64,000 nucleotides of DNA from Triplophysa rosa (taxonomy: Eukaryota; Chordata; Actinopteri; Cypriniformes; Nemacheilidae): NCBI RefSeq assembly GCF_024868665.1, contig NW_026634414.1, positions 1 to 64,000 on the forward strand. The letters run 5' to 3'. A program made the translations under genes and the position numbers. A model generated the notes under the pieces. That model was not told the origin of the DNA. It made no database searches and worked only from the letters and a program-made list of their open reading frames with translations. Positions within the stretch are counted from its first letter, which is position 1, and every line of letters begins with the position of its first letter. This document shows, piece after piece, positions 55,880 to 64,000 of the stretch.

Positions 55880-56128
55880 GACACGTGCGTGCGTGTCTGT
55901 GTGTGTGCGTACTTGTCTGTGTACGTGTGTGTGTGTGTGTGTGTGCACGTCCGTGTGTCTGCGTGTCCGTGTGTGTGTGTGTGTGTCTGTGTCTATGTCT
56001 ACCTTTTTCTTGTTTTTACAGGTACAACTTTAATTGTTTTGCTTGTACGTGTACAATATGTCTCATGTACAGCTGCTTTGTAACAATGAAAATTGTAAAA
56101 AGCTCTATATAAATAAAGTTGAGTTGAG
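55880..56128 (+). mobile_element. L2-type LINE, copy 4, 3' tail only
   Basis: The GT-rich tract, then ACAGGTACAACTTTAATTG and TTTGTAACAATGAAAATTG, ending AATAAAGTTGAGTTGA. Same 3' end as 18640-18778. It lies in the centre of the inverted repeat and touches the right arm. Confidence 0.85.
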
Positions 56129-56388
56129 TTGTCTGTTGGCCTATAGAATACATGTAGCAGCCATTCATACTGCTTAAAAAACCATCGCATTTATTGATCT
56201 CTTATTGAAGTTCTTTAACTTGAGCAAACGTGTTAATATACATTTTAGTTAACAAACACAGGTTTAATTGTAAAAACAATCACCTAGACATACTTGAGAT
56301 CTCCTCCTCTGCTCTGCCATGACGATCAATCTGTTGCACTGTTGTCTACTGTGACTCACACTGATGACGTAATGAGGAAGGCATGCCC

Positions 56389-57970
56389 ACGCATGCGCGA
56401 AACTGACGCCACGTCCGATCGACACAATTTACAGCAGTTAAAAAAAAGTTTGTTCCATACCGGAAATAGTTTTTAAATAAACTCTTTATTGAACATTGCA
56501 TTTAACATCAAAAGACATTAAACACATTACAATTTGTAATGGTTTGGAGAAACGTACCAGGGATACACTAAGAATCCTGTTATATGTCAGCAGTGAGAAA
56601 TAGATTTTTAATTATAAAAAATTTCTTGTTTATAGTAAAACTACGTTTATTTTTTTATTAATGATTCTCTTCTTAAATACTTTTTTTTGGCAAAATATGT
56701 AAAGGTTAATATGTGGCACAAAATGTTACCCCAATTAAATAATTGAAAAATTAAATACAAATGTTAACTATTAAGTTGAATTTTAAGACACCATTTAGTA
56801 AAGTGTGTGTTTTATTTATATGTTATGCTCTACATATTTTAGCATACTTTAACAAATGTCTGTATTTAAGAAACACACAGAATTTTCTGAATTCATTCAA
56901 TTTATTATTTATACATTTGTTCCTTCTTTTCTTTAGTCATTCATTCACTCACTACCTCCCTCCCTCCCTCCCTCCCTCACTAATCTATTCATGTACTTAA
57001 ATTGCTGATTGAGGAACATGGCATTGACCTTTAGGCCGTGTTTATCAATACACTATGCCAAAAAATGTTTCCATGTCTTCTTGATACTGAAATACAAACA
57101 AAAAGTCATCCTTCCCCTTGGAAAACTGACCCCTCAGGACCTTTCTGATGACATTTTGTTGATCGTCCCTGTGCATCTGCAAAAATACAGGCTCTGTCAC
57201 CTCCCCATGGAATAAGTCTCTGTGACTTTGTATTCAGTCCCATGCTGAATGTAGGTCTCTGACAATGGCTGGCTGCTGCACCTGGTAAAGTAAAGACACA
57301 AGTTTGTATTCATGTGTGTATATGTGCATGCATGTATATAGGCACATATTCAGCATACATGCAATAGATTTCACTCGGCTGCCATGTTGAAATCGAAAAG
57401 GTGGGAAGAAAACCGGAAGGACAGATAGACTGCAATGGTTTGGCCTACCAAAAGAAAATTTTCCCTGTATACTATGGTGGTCAATGGGGTCCAAGATCTG
57501 AGGGAACAGAGAGAGAGAGGAAGAGAGAGAGTGATAGACAGAAGGGGGAAAGTGAAAGCCAGCAGGCCGTCGTGAGCCCCAGCTGAGCGGACATTTTGTT
57601 GACATGCTGAAAAGGTTTTAAGCAGTGGGCAGGAGAATAACTGAGCTGACGGAGAGAAAAGAGGAGATGAAGTCTGACGGGGGACAGGGGTGCCAGCACA
57701 AAAGGACCATTATTGGGCGAGAAGACTGAGGCGATTAGAGATTAAACTCCAGCGTGTGACATATGTTACATACATAAATCATGCTTGAATCACACATGAG
57801 ACGTGTGCTGCTACCATTCTGATGAAACATATTGTTTTGACAGTAAGCAAACGTAAAGACGATCTTGGCATGAGTTCATTTGTAATGAGTCAGAGAAGAG
57901 CCATGTTTTTCAGGGTTTTAAAATGAGTATTTTTTCACCAACGAGCATTGGTGCAAGTCTCAGTCTACAG
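56389..57970. other. No supported gene
   Basis: A CTCC run near 56960 and purine-rich DNA at 57500-57560. Frames of up to 123 codons show no domain. Confidence 0.4.
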
Positions 57971-58132
57971 CTTTCCTGTAGCTCAGTGGTAAGAGCATTG
58001 CGTTAACAATGCAAGGTTGTGGGTTCGATCCCAGGGGATTGCACATACCTATGTATAAATGTATAGGACAATGCAATGTAAGTTGCTTTGTATAAAAGCG
58101 TCTGCCAATGCGTAAATGTAATGTAAATGGTG
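57971..58132 (+). mobile_element. tRNA-derived SINE (HAmo-like)
   Basis: The tRNA-like head has an A box (TAGCTCAGTGGTAAG, 57979-57993) and a B box (GGTTCGATCCC, about 58022-58032), the internal RNA polymerase III promoter. A tail AGTTGCTTTGTATAAAAGCG, TCTGCCAATGCG with TAAATG repeats follows. The tail matches the L2-like LINE end at 43640, the expected partner for retrotransposition. Not a functional tRNA gene: the head is fused to the tail and lacks a tRNA 3' end. Confidence 0.85.
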
Positions 58133-58283
58133 TCTCAGATATTTCTCCTGAGAAAATGAGTCTGTCACATATGTCTTTCAGAAGTTTCAAAGTTTCAGAA
58201 GAGATCTCAAATGTGTCAAACTAAGCTCAGAATTGTCAAGTCTGCAATCAAAAATCAATATGATTGAAGATCTCAATATGAAC

Positions 58284-60228
58284 TAGGGCTGCAGCTATCG
58301 ATTCTTTTACTAATCGAGTATTCTACTGATTTTTCCATCGATTAATCGGGTATTCAGATAAGTACTTTTTCTTTATTAAAAAGCAATACTAAATATACAA
58401 GAGAAAATAAGACAGGTCTCTTAAAATGAGTAAAACAACTAATTTGTTTCCTTTTTAGAACAATTAGTTTTTATTGCTGAAATAGCATACATTAATATCT
58501 GTGAAAACTAAACCCATTTAGTACATTCCATTGCCATATTAAATTCAAAATGCAATATAATACAAATATATAAATAAGAAACATGAATAAAAATGGAAAT
58601 AATAATTTCAAACAATAGCCTATGACTTTTATTTTGGCAGGTTGTCAGAAGACGCTTATTTTTTAGTATGTCTGTTTCTTCACTCAAACAATAACATGTT
58701 TGTGAAATAAACTCTCAGCGCAACTCTGGAGGTGAAGTTCATGTCCTCATTCAGCGCAGACGCAGACAAATTCATGAGCATCACGCGTGTAGCACGTTAA
58801 ACTGTGCAGTTCATTCACTCAGACACGCAGACCAGACAGATGACATGTGTAAATAACAGGATTCGGCGTCCACTAGTCCGCATCTAGTTTGATGGACTCA
58901 ATGCAGCCGGAAAACAAGTTTCACTCGTAAAATAGACTAAAACCAAGTCAAATATCAGTTCACCATTTCAATAAGCTATTAGGGCTGTGGCAGTTTTTTA
59001 CCACCGCGGTGGTAATAGACAAATCGACCGCGGTGGTGCGGTGGTTGAGAAATATATATTATTTATATAAATAATATTTATATTATTATATTTGCGTGTA
59101 GCAACCACATGACGAGTGGAAGAGAAATATAGACCTTATTTAAATACTTGAAATTGTTAAATAATTGAAATATGATATCTGAAATAAATGAGGATGAAAC
59201 ATCCGTCAATGTTTACCACGCAAATCCATCAGTGAAACGGCACACTACAGCATATAAAACATTTAAATAAACATCAGTAAATAATGAAAACTTAAATGAT
59301 ATAAGAAAGCTAAATACTAAATAAAAAATCTCTTGTTGCAGTAACTTCAGTCAGTGGCGTATTAACCCTTACAGTCCTTAACAATTCCATTTGAAACAAA
59401 CTGTTTAAACCTACATTGGCTTTCCTATTCAGATTGCCATAAAAACTTTACTTTTTCCGACTCGTTGATGTGAAACTTACTTGTTGACATTGTCCAGATT
59501 AAAATGTGTACAGCTGCACTAAATGCGCGTTCAGAAGATGTGCACAGGAGCGCAAATGAAGAGATGTCTCTCCGCAACCGCGGCAAAACCTGCGCGCGCT
59601 CCGACACTAAGCAAGCGGGTCATAGCCAGTTTTGATTTTACGTATCTGTTCATTTCACAATAAGATCCATTGCAAAACCCGCAGAATAACCTGGGTTTTG
59701 CCGTGCAGGCCTGCGCTCGAACGCACCAACGGAAACGTATGCCAATAATTTCTGTTAATTTAAAATCTTTTAAATAAAACCATCCACAACTGAAAGGCTA
59801 CAACTAGCAATCGTTATCGCAACTCTCATATTTATTACACCTATATTTGTCAGAGTGACGTGCACTACCGCCGGTGGCAGTTCGCCACCGTCATGGCACT
59901 TTACCATCGCTGTGGTGCGGTTGTTACGGCAACCGTCACAGCCCTATAAGCTATCAGTTATTTATCAGCATGAGAAATACGTGTGAGCGTGTGAACATAC
60001 TAAAACGCGTGTGTCGCACGGTGAATGCATTTGCATGAGACTTGAGAGCCCTGTAACATGAATAGAGTTTAGCGGGCTGTGCGTCAGTAATAACGGTCCG
60101 TGGGGAAACGCAGTGCTCCGTGTACTGTAGTTAAATGGATTAAACGAGGCTTCGAGGCAACAAAAATTGCCTCGATGATTTTTTGTATTCGAATAACTCG
60201 AGTTACTCGAGGAATCGTTTCAGCCCTA
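58284..60228. mobile_element. Non-autonomous hAT (outer), TAGGGCTG ends
   Basis: Left TAGGGCTGCAGCTATCGATT and right (reversed) TAGGGCTGAAACGATTCCTC, with 8-bp duplication ATATGAAC at 58276-58283 and 60229-60236. Net length about 970 bp once the inner element and its duplication are removed. No transposase. Confidence 0.9.
58980..59946. mobile_element. Non-autonomous hAT (inner), TAGGGCTGTG ends
   Basis: Left TAGGGCTGTGGCAG and right (reversed) TAGGGCTGTGACGG, flanked by the perfect duplication TAAGCTAT (58972-58979, 59947-59954). Contains mirrored ACCACCGCGGTGGTAA motifs. No coding sequence. Younger than the outer element. Confidence 0.9.
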
Positions 60229-60400
60229 ATATGAACTCAAACATTTCTCATCGAATTTACTCAAATCCAGATTATTTGACCTCTGCAATAATTTACACCT
60301 CCATACTCTTAATGTTCTTCAACATTTACACTCTCATTTGATTCTCATGTTATTTCTCCTGATGAACTCCGTCAGATCTCAGGAGCTAAAGAGCAACATG

Positions 60401-61190
60401 TGACCGAAAATATTCAGCTCTAAGTTGAGAGAGATAAAGTGAGATATGTGCAGAAATTATGACTGATCTGTCGAGGGGGGGGGTGGGTCTTTTTCTGCCG
60501 AGCTCAAACTGTGGCTTTACAATAGAAAGTGAATGAAAGCTCTGCAGGAGTTCACGCTGAGAGCTGATGGAAAATCTGTAACATCGTTTCACATTCAGCA
60601 CTCCTCTCATTTACTCGTCTGTACCGTTAGTTTGATGAGATTTCATGAATGTCTCAAATTCTTTTATCGGGGAAAGCTCATAAACGGCGTAAGCAAAACC
60701 CACTCGGCAGAGGTAGTTATTTACCCAATATTCCGATTTCGCGCTGCATGTAAACGCCGTTACCGGTCTTCTCTCAGTTTTGTTTATGTGTGCTTGTCTG
60801 ACAGCGCAATAGTAAAAGTCCCAAACAGAAGTATTAGTAAAATAACGCTTAAGGCCGTGTTCACATTTGATTTCTTTTTTGACAAGAAAAAGTTGACAAT
60901 GGCGCTATTTTACAAAAAAAAAACTTGCAGCGTTGTGGTTACAAATAGCAGCCAGCTATTTAAAAACTACAATACTAATTTCTCGCTAGAAATGCAATCA
61001 AAAGTTATTGAATAGGAAAATTAAACTGACATTTATACAAAACTATGCTCAAAGTCTGTTTAGGGAAGCCGTGTGGCCATCTTTGCAACGCGCTTCCTGG
61101 CAATTACTTCGTAATTCAAACAAGACGTGAATGGGAATACTACGGTGGACCACTAGTGCACATGACAACGACATTTAAAAAGCAAATATA
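60401..61190. other. No supported gene
   Basis: A 160-codon plus frame (60533-61015) has no recognisable domain and runs through a poly-A tract; part of the sequence (GGCCGTGTTCACATTTGA) looks like a worn repeat. Confidence 0.4.
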
Positions 61191-61400
61191 AGTTCACAAC
61201 ACAACGGAATCGAGTCACAACACAACGGAATCGAGTCACAACACAACGGAATCGAGTCACAACACAACGGAATAGAGCCACAACACAACGGAATCGAGTC
61301 ACAACACAACGGAATAAAGTCAAAACACAACGGAATCGAGTCACAACACAACGGAATAGAGCCACAACACAACGGAATCGAGTCACAACACAACGGAAAT
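61191..61400. repeat. 21-bp minisatellite, ten units
   Basis: The unit CACAACACAACGGAATCGAG plus T is repeated ten times without gaps. Variants TAGAGCC and TAAAGTC appear in three units. The open frame on the minus strand (FRCVVTR repeats) follows from the unit length being divisible by three. Confidence 0.95.
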
Positions 61401-61909
61401 GCTCCCGACCACTAGGGGGCACTTTCGGCATGATAAATTAGGTCATGCCGGGTAGGAGGTGTACGTTTTGCTGGGGGTTGTTTTAGTGGTTTTGGTAGCC
61501 TGTTTTGCTTGTGTAAAGCATTTAAAAGGAAAGTGTGCTCTACTGTGGAAAAACTGAATGTCAATGGCAAACAATCTCATATGAACAAATTTGCACAGCG
61601 CTTTTGAATGCTTGATTTTGATTGGCTAGTCATGACATTCTTATGTATGTTATGGCCCTTTCACCAGACTTGGCAGTTGGACAGAGTTGCTGCATTGCTG
61701 CTGTCTCTCATAGTGAAAATGTCTCTGGGCATACGTTCAAGGTCACAAGTTGATGTATATTAATTTTTGCGGTGATGACTAATACTAATGACGCTCATTT
61801 TAGGCACAGTTTACTATGACATTTTGCACATATCGTGTATTTTAACTTGCAAATCAACCCACTCTGTATTCTTTATTTAAATCTCTGTATTTGTCTTCTT
61901 TTTGTTAGG

Positions 61910-62085
61910 TCATATAACTTCGGGAATTCCATTATTAAAACTATGTTCTCCGTGTTTTGCCGTTCACAAAAAGAACGCTTGCGAAGAGTCGTGCCAGTGG
62001 AAGGATTTTGGGCACCGATTGCGCACCACCTCCGTGTCCTGCCAACGAAACCCTCGCGTTATGCAGCTTACCGCATGTCTCCCAC
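61910..62085 (+). pseudogene. Exon-like segment of unknown gene
   Basis: After TCTTCTTTTTGTTAG the frame reads SPCFAVHKKNACEESC, QWKDFGHRLRTTSVSCQRNP and RVMQLTACLPLKMS before a TAG. The spacing of Trp, Asp-Phe, Arg-Leu-Arg and 'NPRVMQLTACLPLKM' is reminiscent of uncharacterised fish proteins, but I cannot name a family. There is no donor, no second exon, and the stop closes it. Confidence 0.3.
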
Positions 62086-62169
62086 TGAAAATGAGCTAGA
62101 CATTCACGACTGCCGCTCAAAACTAATAACAGAGGATAATCCCGGTGCTTCGAATCACCTGGACCAGCA

Positions 62170-63320
62170 GAGTTTAATCAAACATCATATATACTGTAAA
62201 TACACCATAAGATTATATTTGCATTGCATTGTCGCCTATTTGCATTGACATTCTGCCTTAACAACTAGCATATGAGTTTACCTCCGCTGCTTCAATATAG
62301 CAAGCCTAGATAATTTGGATTGAAAGAATGAATTCCAAAACCTCCACTGACATACCCGGGTATCGTAGACTCGTAGTTTTTTTTAACTGTGCATATGTGT
62401 TTAAATGATTTTAAATGCTAGAAACTGTATTGTGAGCTATACATTGGTTGTATTTACAATAGGCTAAGCGTTTAAATGAAATGATTTCTTTAACGTTGAA
62501 ATTGAAGAATTAAATGAAAATATGTTTTTCATGCTTTGCTTCTATTGTGTGTATATGAATTGAAATAATCATGACTTTAAATGACTACGGCCAAAAACGA
62601 TTTAATCAGAAATTAAACGATGAGCATTGAAAGGAAAATATTTAGTTATTTTATTTTATTACTTATTTTCTTTGGTAAATGCAGAACAACAAACAGAAAT
62701 GATGTGCATTAAAAACAACGTTTTTCCTTGATTACACCATCTTTAGCTAAATATTGTCAAAAGGAATATGGAAATAAATGGCTGTGTCCACATTTATTTA
62801 TAATTGTATACATTATTTAACCTTTGGTTAAATAATTTATATTTACCATGCCATTTATATTTGCCTTAATTTATATTTACCATGGCCACCTGCGACTGAC
62901 ATTATGAATGCACTTGAAACGATGAGGAACAAGACAGGAAAAATTTGAGAATATCTGACAAAATACAAATGAATAAGCTATTATTGGGATATTATTATAT
63001 AGATGTTTTTAAATGACAAACACGGCTGTTTTCAAGGAAAATACACGTTTTATTATTTACAAATGCAAATTATTTACAAAAAACAAAAAAAATTACAAAA
63101 AAACGTTTTCCTACATGAAAAAGGATAGCCATCTTAAGCTAAATATTGTCAATCGAAAATAAAAGCTATTGTTTACGCTGTGTGTGTGTGTGTGTAAGGG
63201 TACAGAAGAACATACTTGTTTTAAACCTGGCTAAGCAATCAAATTTCGATCCAGCGATCAAAACACGTTGTATTTTTTATTATTATTTTGATTAAAGTAC
63301 TTTTCAACTTTAAAGATCTT
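62170..63320. other. No gene; weak direct repeat
   Basis: CCATCTTTAGCTAAATATTG (about 62740) recurs as CCATCTTAAGCTAAATATTG (about 63130) with loosely similar flanks. The rest is AT-rich, with a (GT)n at 63180. Confidence 0.45.
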
Positions 63321-63578
63321 TGCACATACAGTCCGAAATTGTCGTATGCGTTTTTTCGTATTTGGCTCTCGTTTGTACGGTGTCTCTGAATGGTTAAAAA
63401 AGGCCACTCAAAATGCTTGACGGATTTGAAAAACGCAGAAAATCGAACCCGGTCAGAATTTTTTTATGACGGACGAAAATATCGGAGGCAGTGTGTAAAT
63501 GTGATTGACACAACGTGAGGTCATATTTATTTTTTAACGTGCGGAAATTTCGGATGCAAATTTCGGACTCCATGTGCA
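63321..63578. mobile_element. Short TIR element (GTCCGAAATT ends)
   Basis: TGCACATACAGTCCGAAATT on the left pairs with TGCACATGGAGTCCGAAATT (reversed) on the right. 258 bp, non-coding. No clear target duplication. Confidence 0.7.
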
Positions 63579-64000
63579 ATGGGATTCGTTTTTTTACTGT
63601 TACGAATAAATGACTACTCTATTAAATATTGTTTTCATTACCAATTTATTTAACCTTTATTATGCATGCATAACCTCTAAAACAATTAACGCATAACCAA
63701 GTGTAAAAAAAACGTGAGCATTGCGGTTTTATGACTAACGAAACGGGAATATAATGCAAGCTTGCTCATCTATATCAGTAAATAGATCAATAGATTTATT
63801 GGTTTAGCAGAAAGTCCAGTCGTCATCAGTAATTTAATGTGTTAATGTGTATAGTGGTCTGAAGCAGTCGTGTGCTCTTTTCTGACTGTCAAAGACTAGA
63901 ATCCGCTCCAGTTGAAAGAAAAAGTCTTAGAATGTTTGTCCTCGGCTTTAATAATCAGCGTGAAAATCCTTAATGCTCTCCCAGATCTCTCTCCTGCTGC
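63579..64000. other. No gene recognised
   Basis: AT-rich DNA up to the window end. Confidence 0.4.

Larger units (their letters stand above)
53757..56388. repeat. Long inverted repeat, arms about 260 bp, one arm split by a hAT
   Basis: The left arm is 53757-53863 plus 55429-55588, the right arm 56129-56388. GGGCATGCCTTCCTC at the outside and TACATGTATTCTA near the inside agree in both, as do GTTAACTAAAATGTATATTA and GCGATGGTTTTTTAAG. Differences are few (small indels, several substitutions). The centre holds unrelated sequence and the tail of an L2 copy. The hAT 53864-55420 entered the left arm later. Confidence 0.88.
58133..60400 (+). repeat. Dispersed repeat R, copy split by a hAT
   Basis: Parts 58133-58283 and 60229-60400 together match the reverse complement of 52436-52735. 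The join occurs at ATATGAAC, duplicated around the insertion. Confidence 0.8.

Noticed and set aside
57234..57605. 123-codon minus-strand frame
   Set aside because: Composition follows a purine-rich tract on the plus strand; no motif.
57971..58045. tRNA gene
   Set aside because: A and B boxes are present, but the sequence is fused to a LINE-type tail with TAAATG repeats, so it is a SINE head.
60533..61015. 160-codon plus-strand frame
   Set aside because: It crosses a poly-A tract and worn repeat sequence, with no domain or conserved motif.
61191..61400. CRISPR array or protein-coding repeat
   Set aside because: Units are contiguous without spacers, and the organism is a vertebrate. The open frame is a result of the 21-bp unit length.

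Overview
The window reads as nuclear DNA of a ray-finned fish, most likely a cyprinid. The evidence is the mix of repeats: L2-type LINEs with the GTTGAGTTG tail, Tc1-like elements with a paired transposase, short terminal-inverted-repeat elements whose ends read AAAGGGATAGTTCACCC, a tRNA-derived SINE with a TAAAAGCGTCTGC tail, and many hAT elements with 8-bp target duplications. Introns, (GT)n tracts and decayed multi-exon genes fit the same picture. There is no operon-like organisation, no RNA gene I trust, and no host gene that looks intact.

Layout. 1-4.3 kb: end of a ZMYM1-like hAT, then a 5'-truncated Tx1/L1-like LINE (minus) with a 16-bp target duplication and a hAT-type MITE inside its reverse transcriptase. 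4.5 kb: a long near-perfect hairpin. 4.9-6.2 kb: last exons of an axonemal dynein heavy chain (DNAH10-like), in order but broken. 6.7-8.2 kb: three related MITEs. 11.0-18.8 kb: a near full-length L2-type LINE (ORF1 with zinc-finger and esterase domains, ORF2 with endonuclease and RT), split in ORF1 by a 2.35-kb transposon that carries exon-like sequence resembling the PWWP3/MUM1 C-terminal domain, and in ORF2 by a 300-bp retroelement end. 19.2-20.3 kb: relic exons of a multicopy teleost gene family (minus).

23.5-37.1 kb: a plus-strand HECT E3 ligase-like gene (G2E3-like family of fish), now a pseudogene. Its first two exons lie at 23.5-24.0 kb, a Ser/Pro/Arg tandem-repeat exon at 31.7-32.3 kb and the HECT exons at 32.4-37.1 kb. 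Its introns have filled with a complete Tc1 element, an L2 copy, a Tc1 fragment, and a solo-LTR-like element that itself holds an intact hAT transposon.

38-64 kb: mostly nested mobile DNA. This includes a third LTR copy with a hAT inside, L2 fragments, a THAP-domain relic, two long inverted repeats, a one-frameshift Tc1, an intact DD36E Tc1/mariner-type element, a SINE, a hAT inside a hAT inside a repeat whose empty site is visible elsewhere in the window, and a 21-bp minisatellite.

Three transposases have uninterrupted reading frames and matching termini: Tc1 DD34E at 24.5-26.1 kb, hAT at 33.4-35.8 kb and DD36E at 50.8-52.0 kb. Everything else protein-like carries a break. Family names come from recognising motifs by eye; no database search was run. 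Stretches described as empty hold nothing I could recognise, which is not proof that they are empty.
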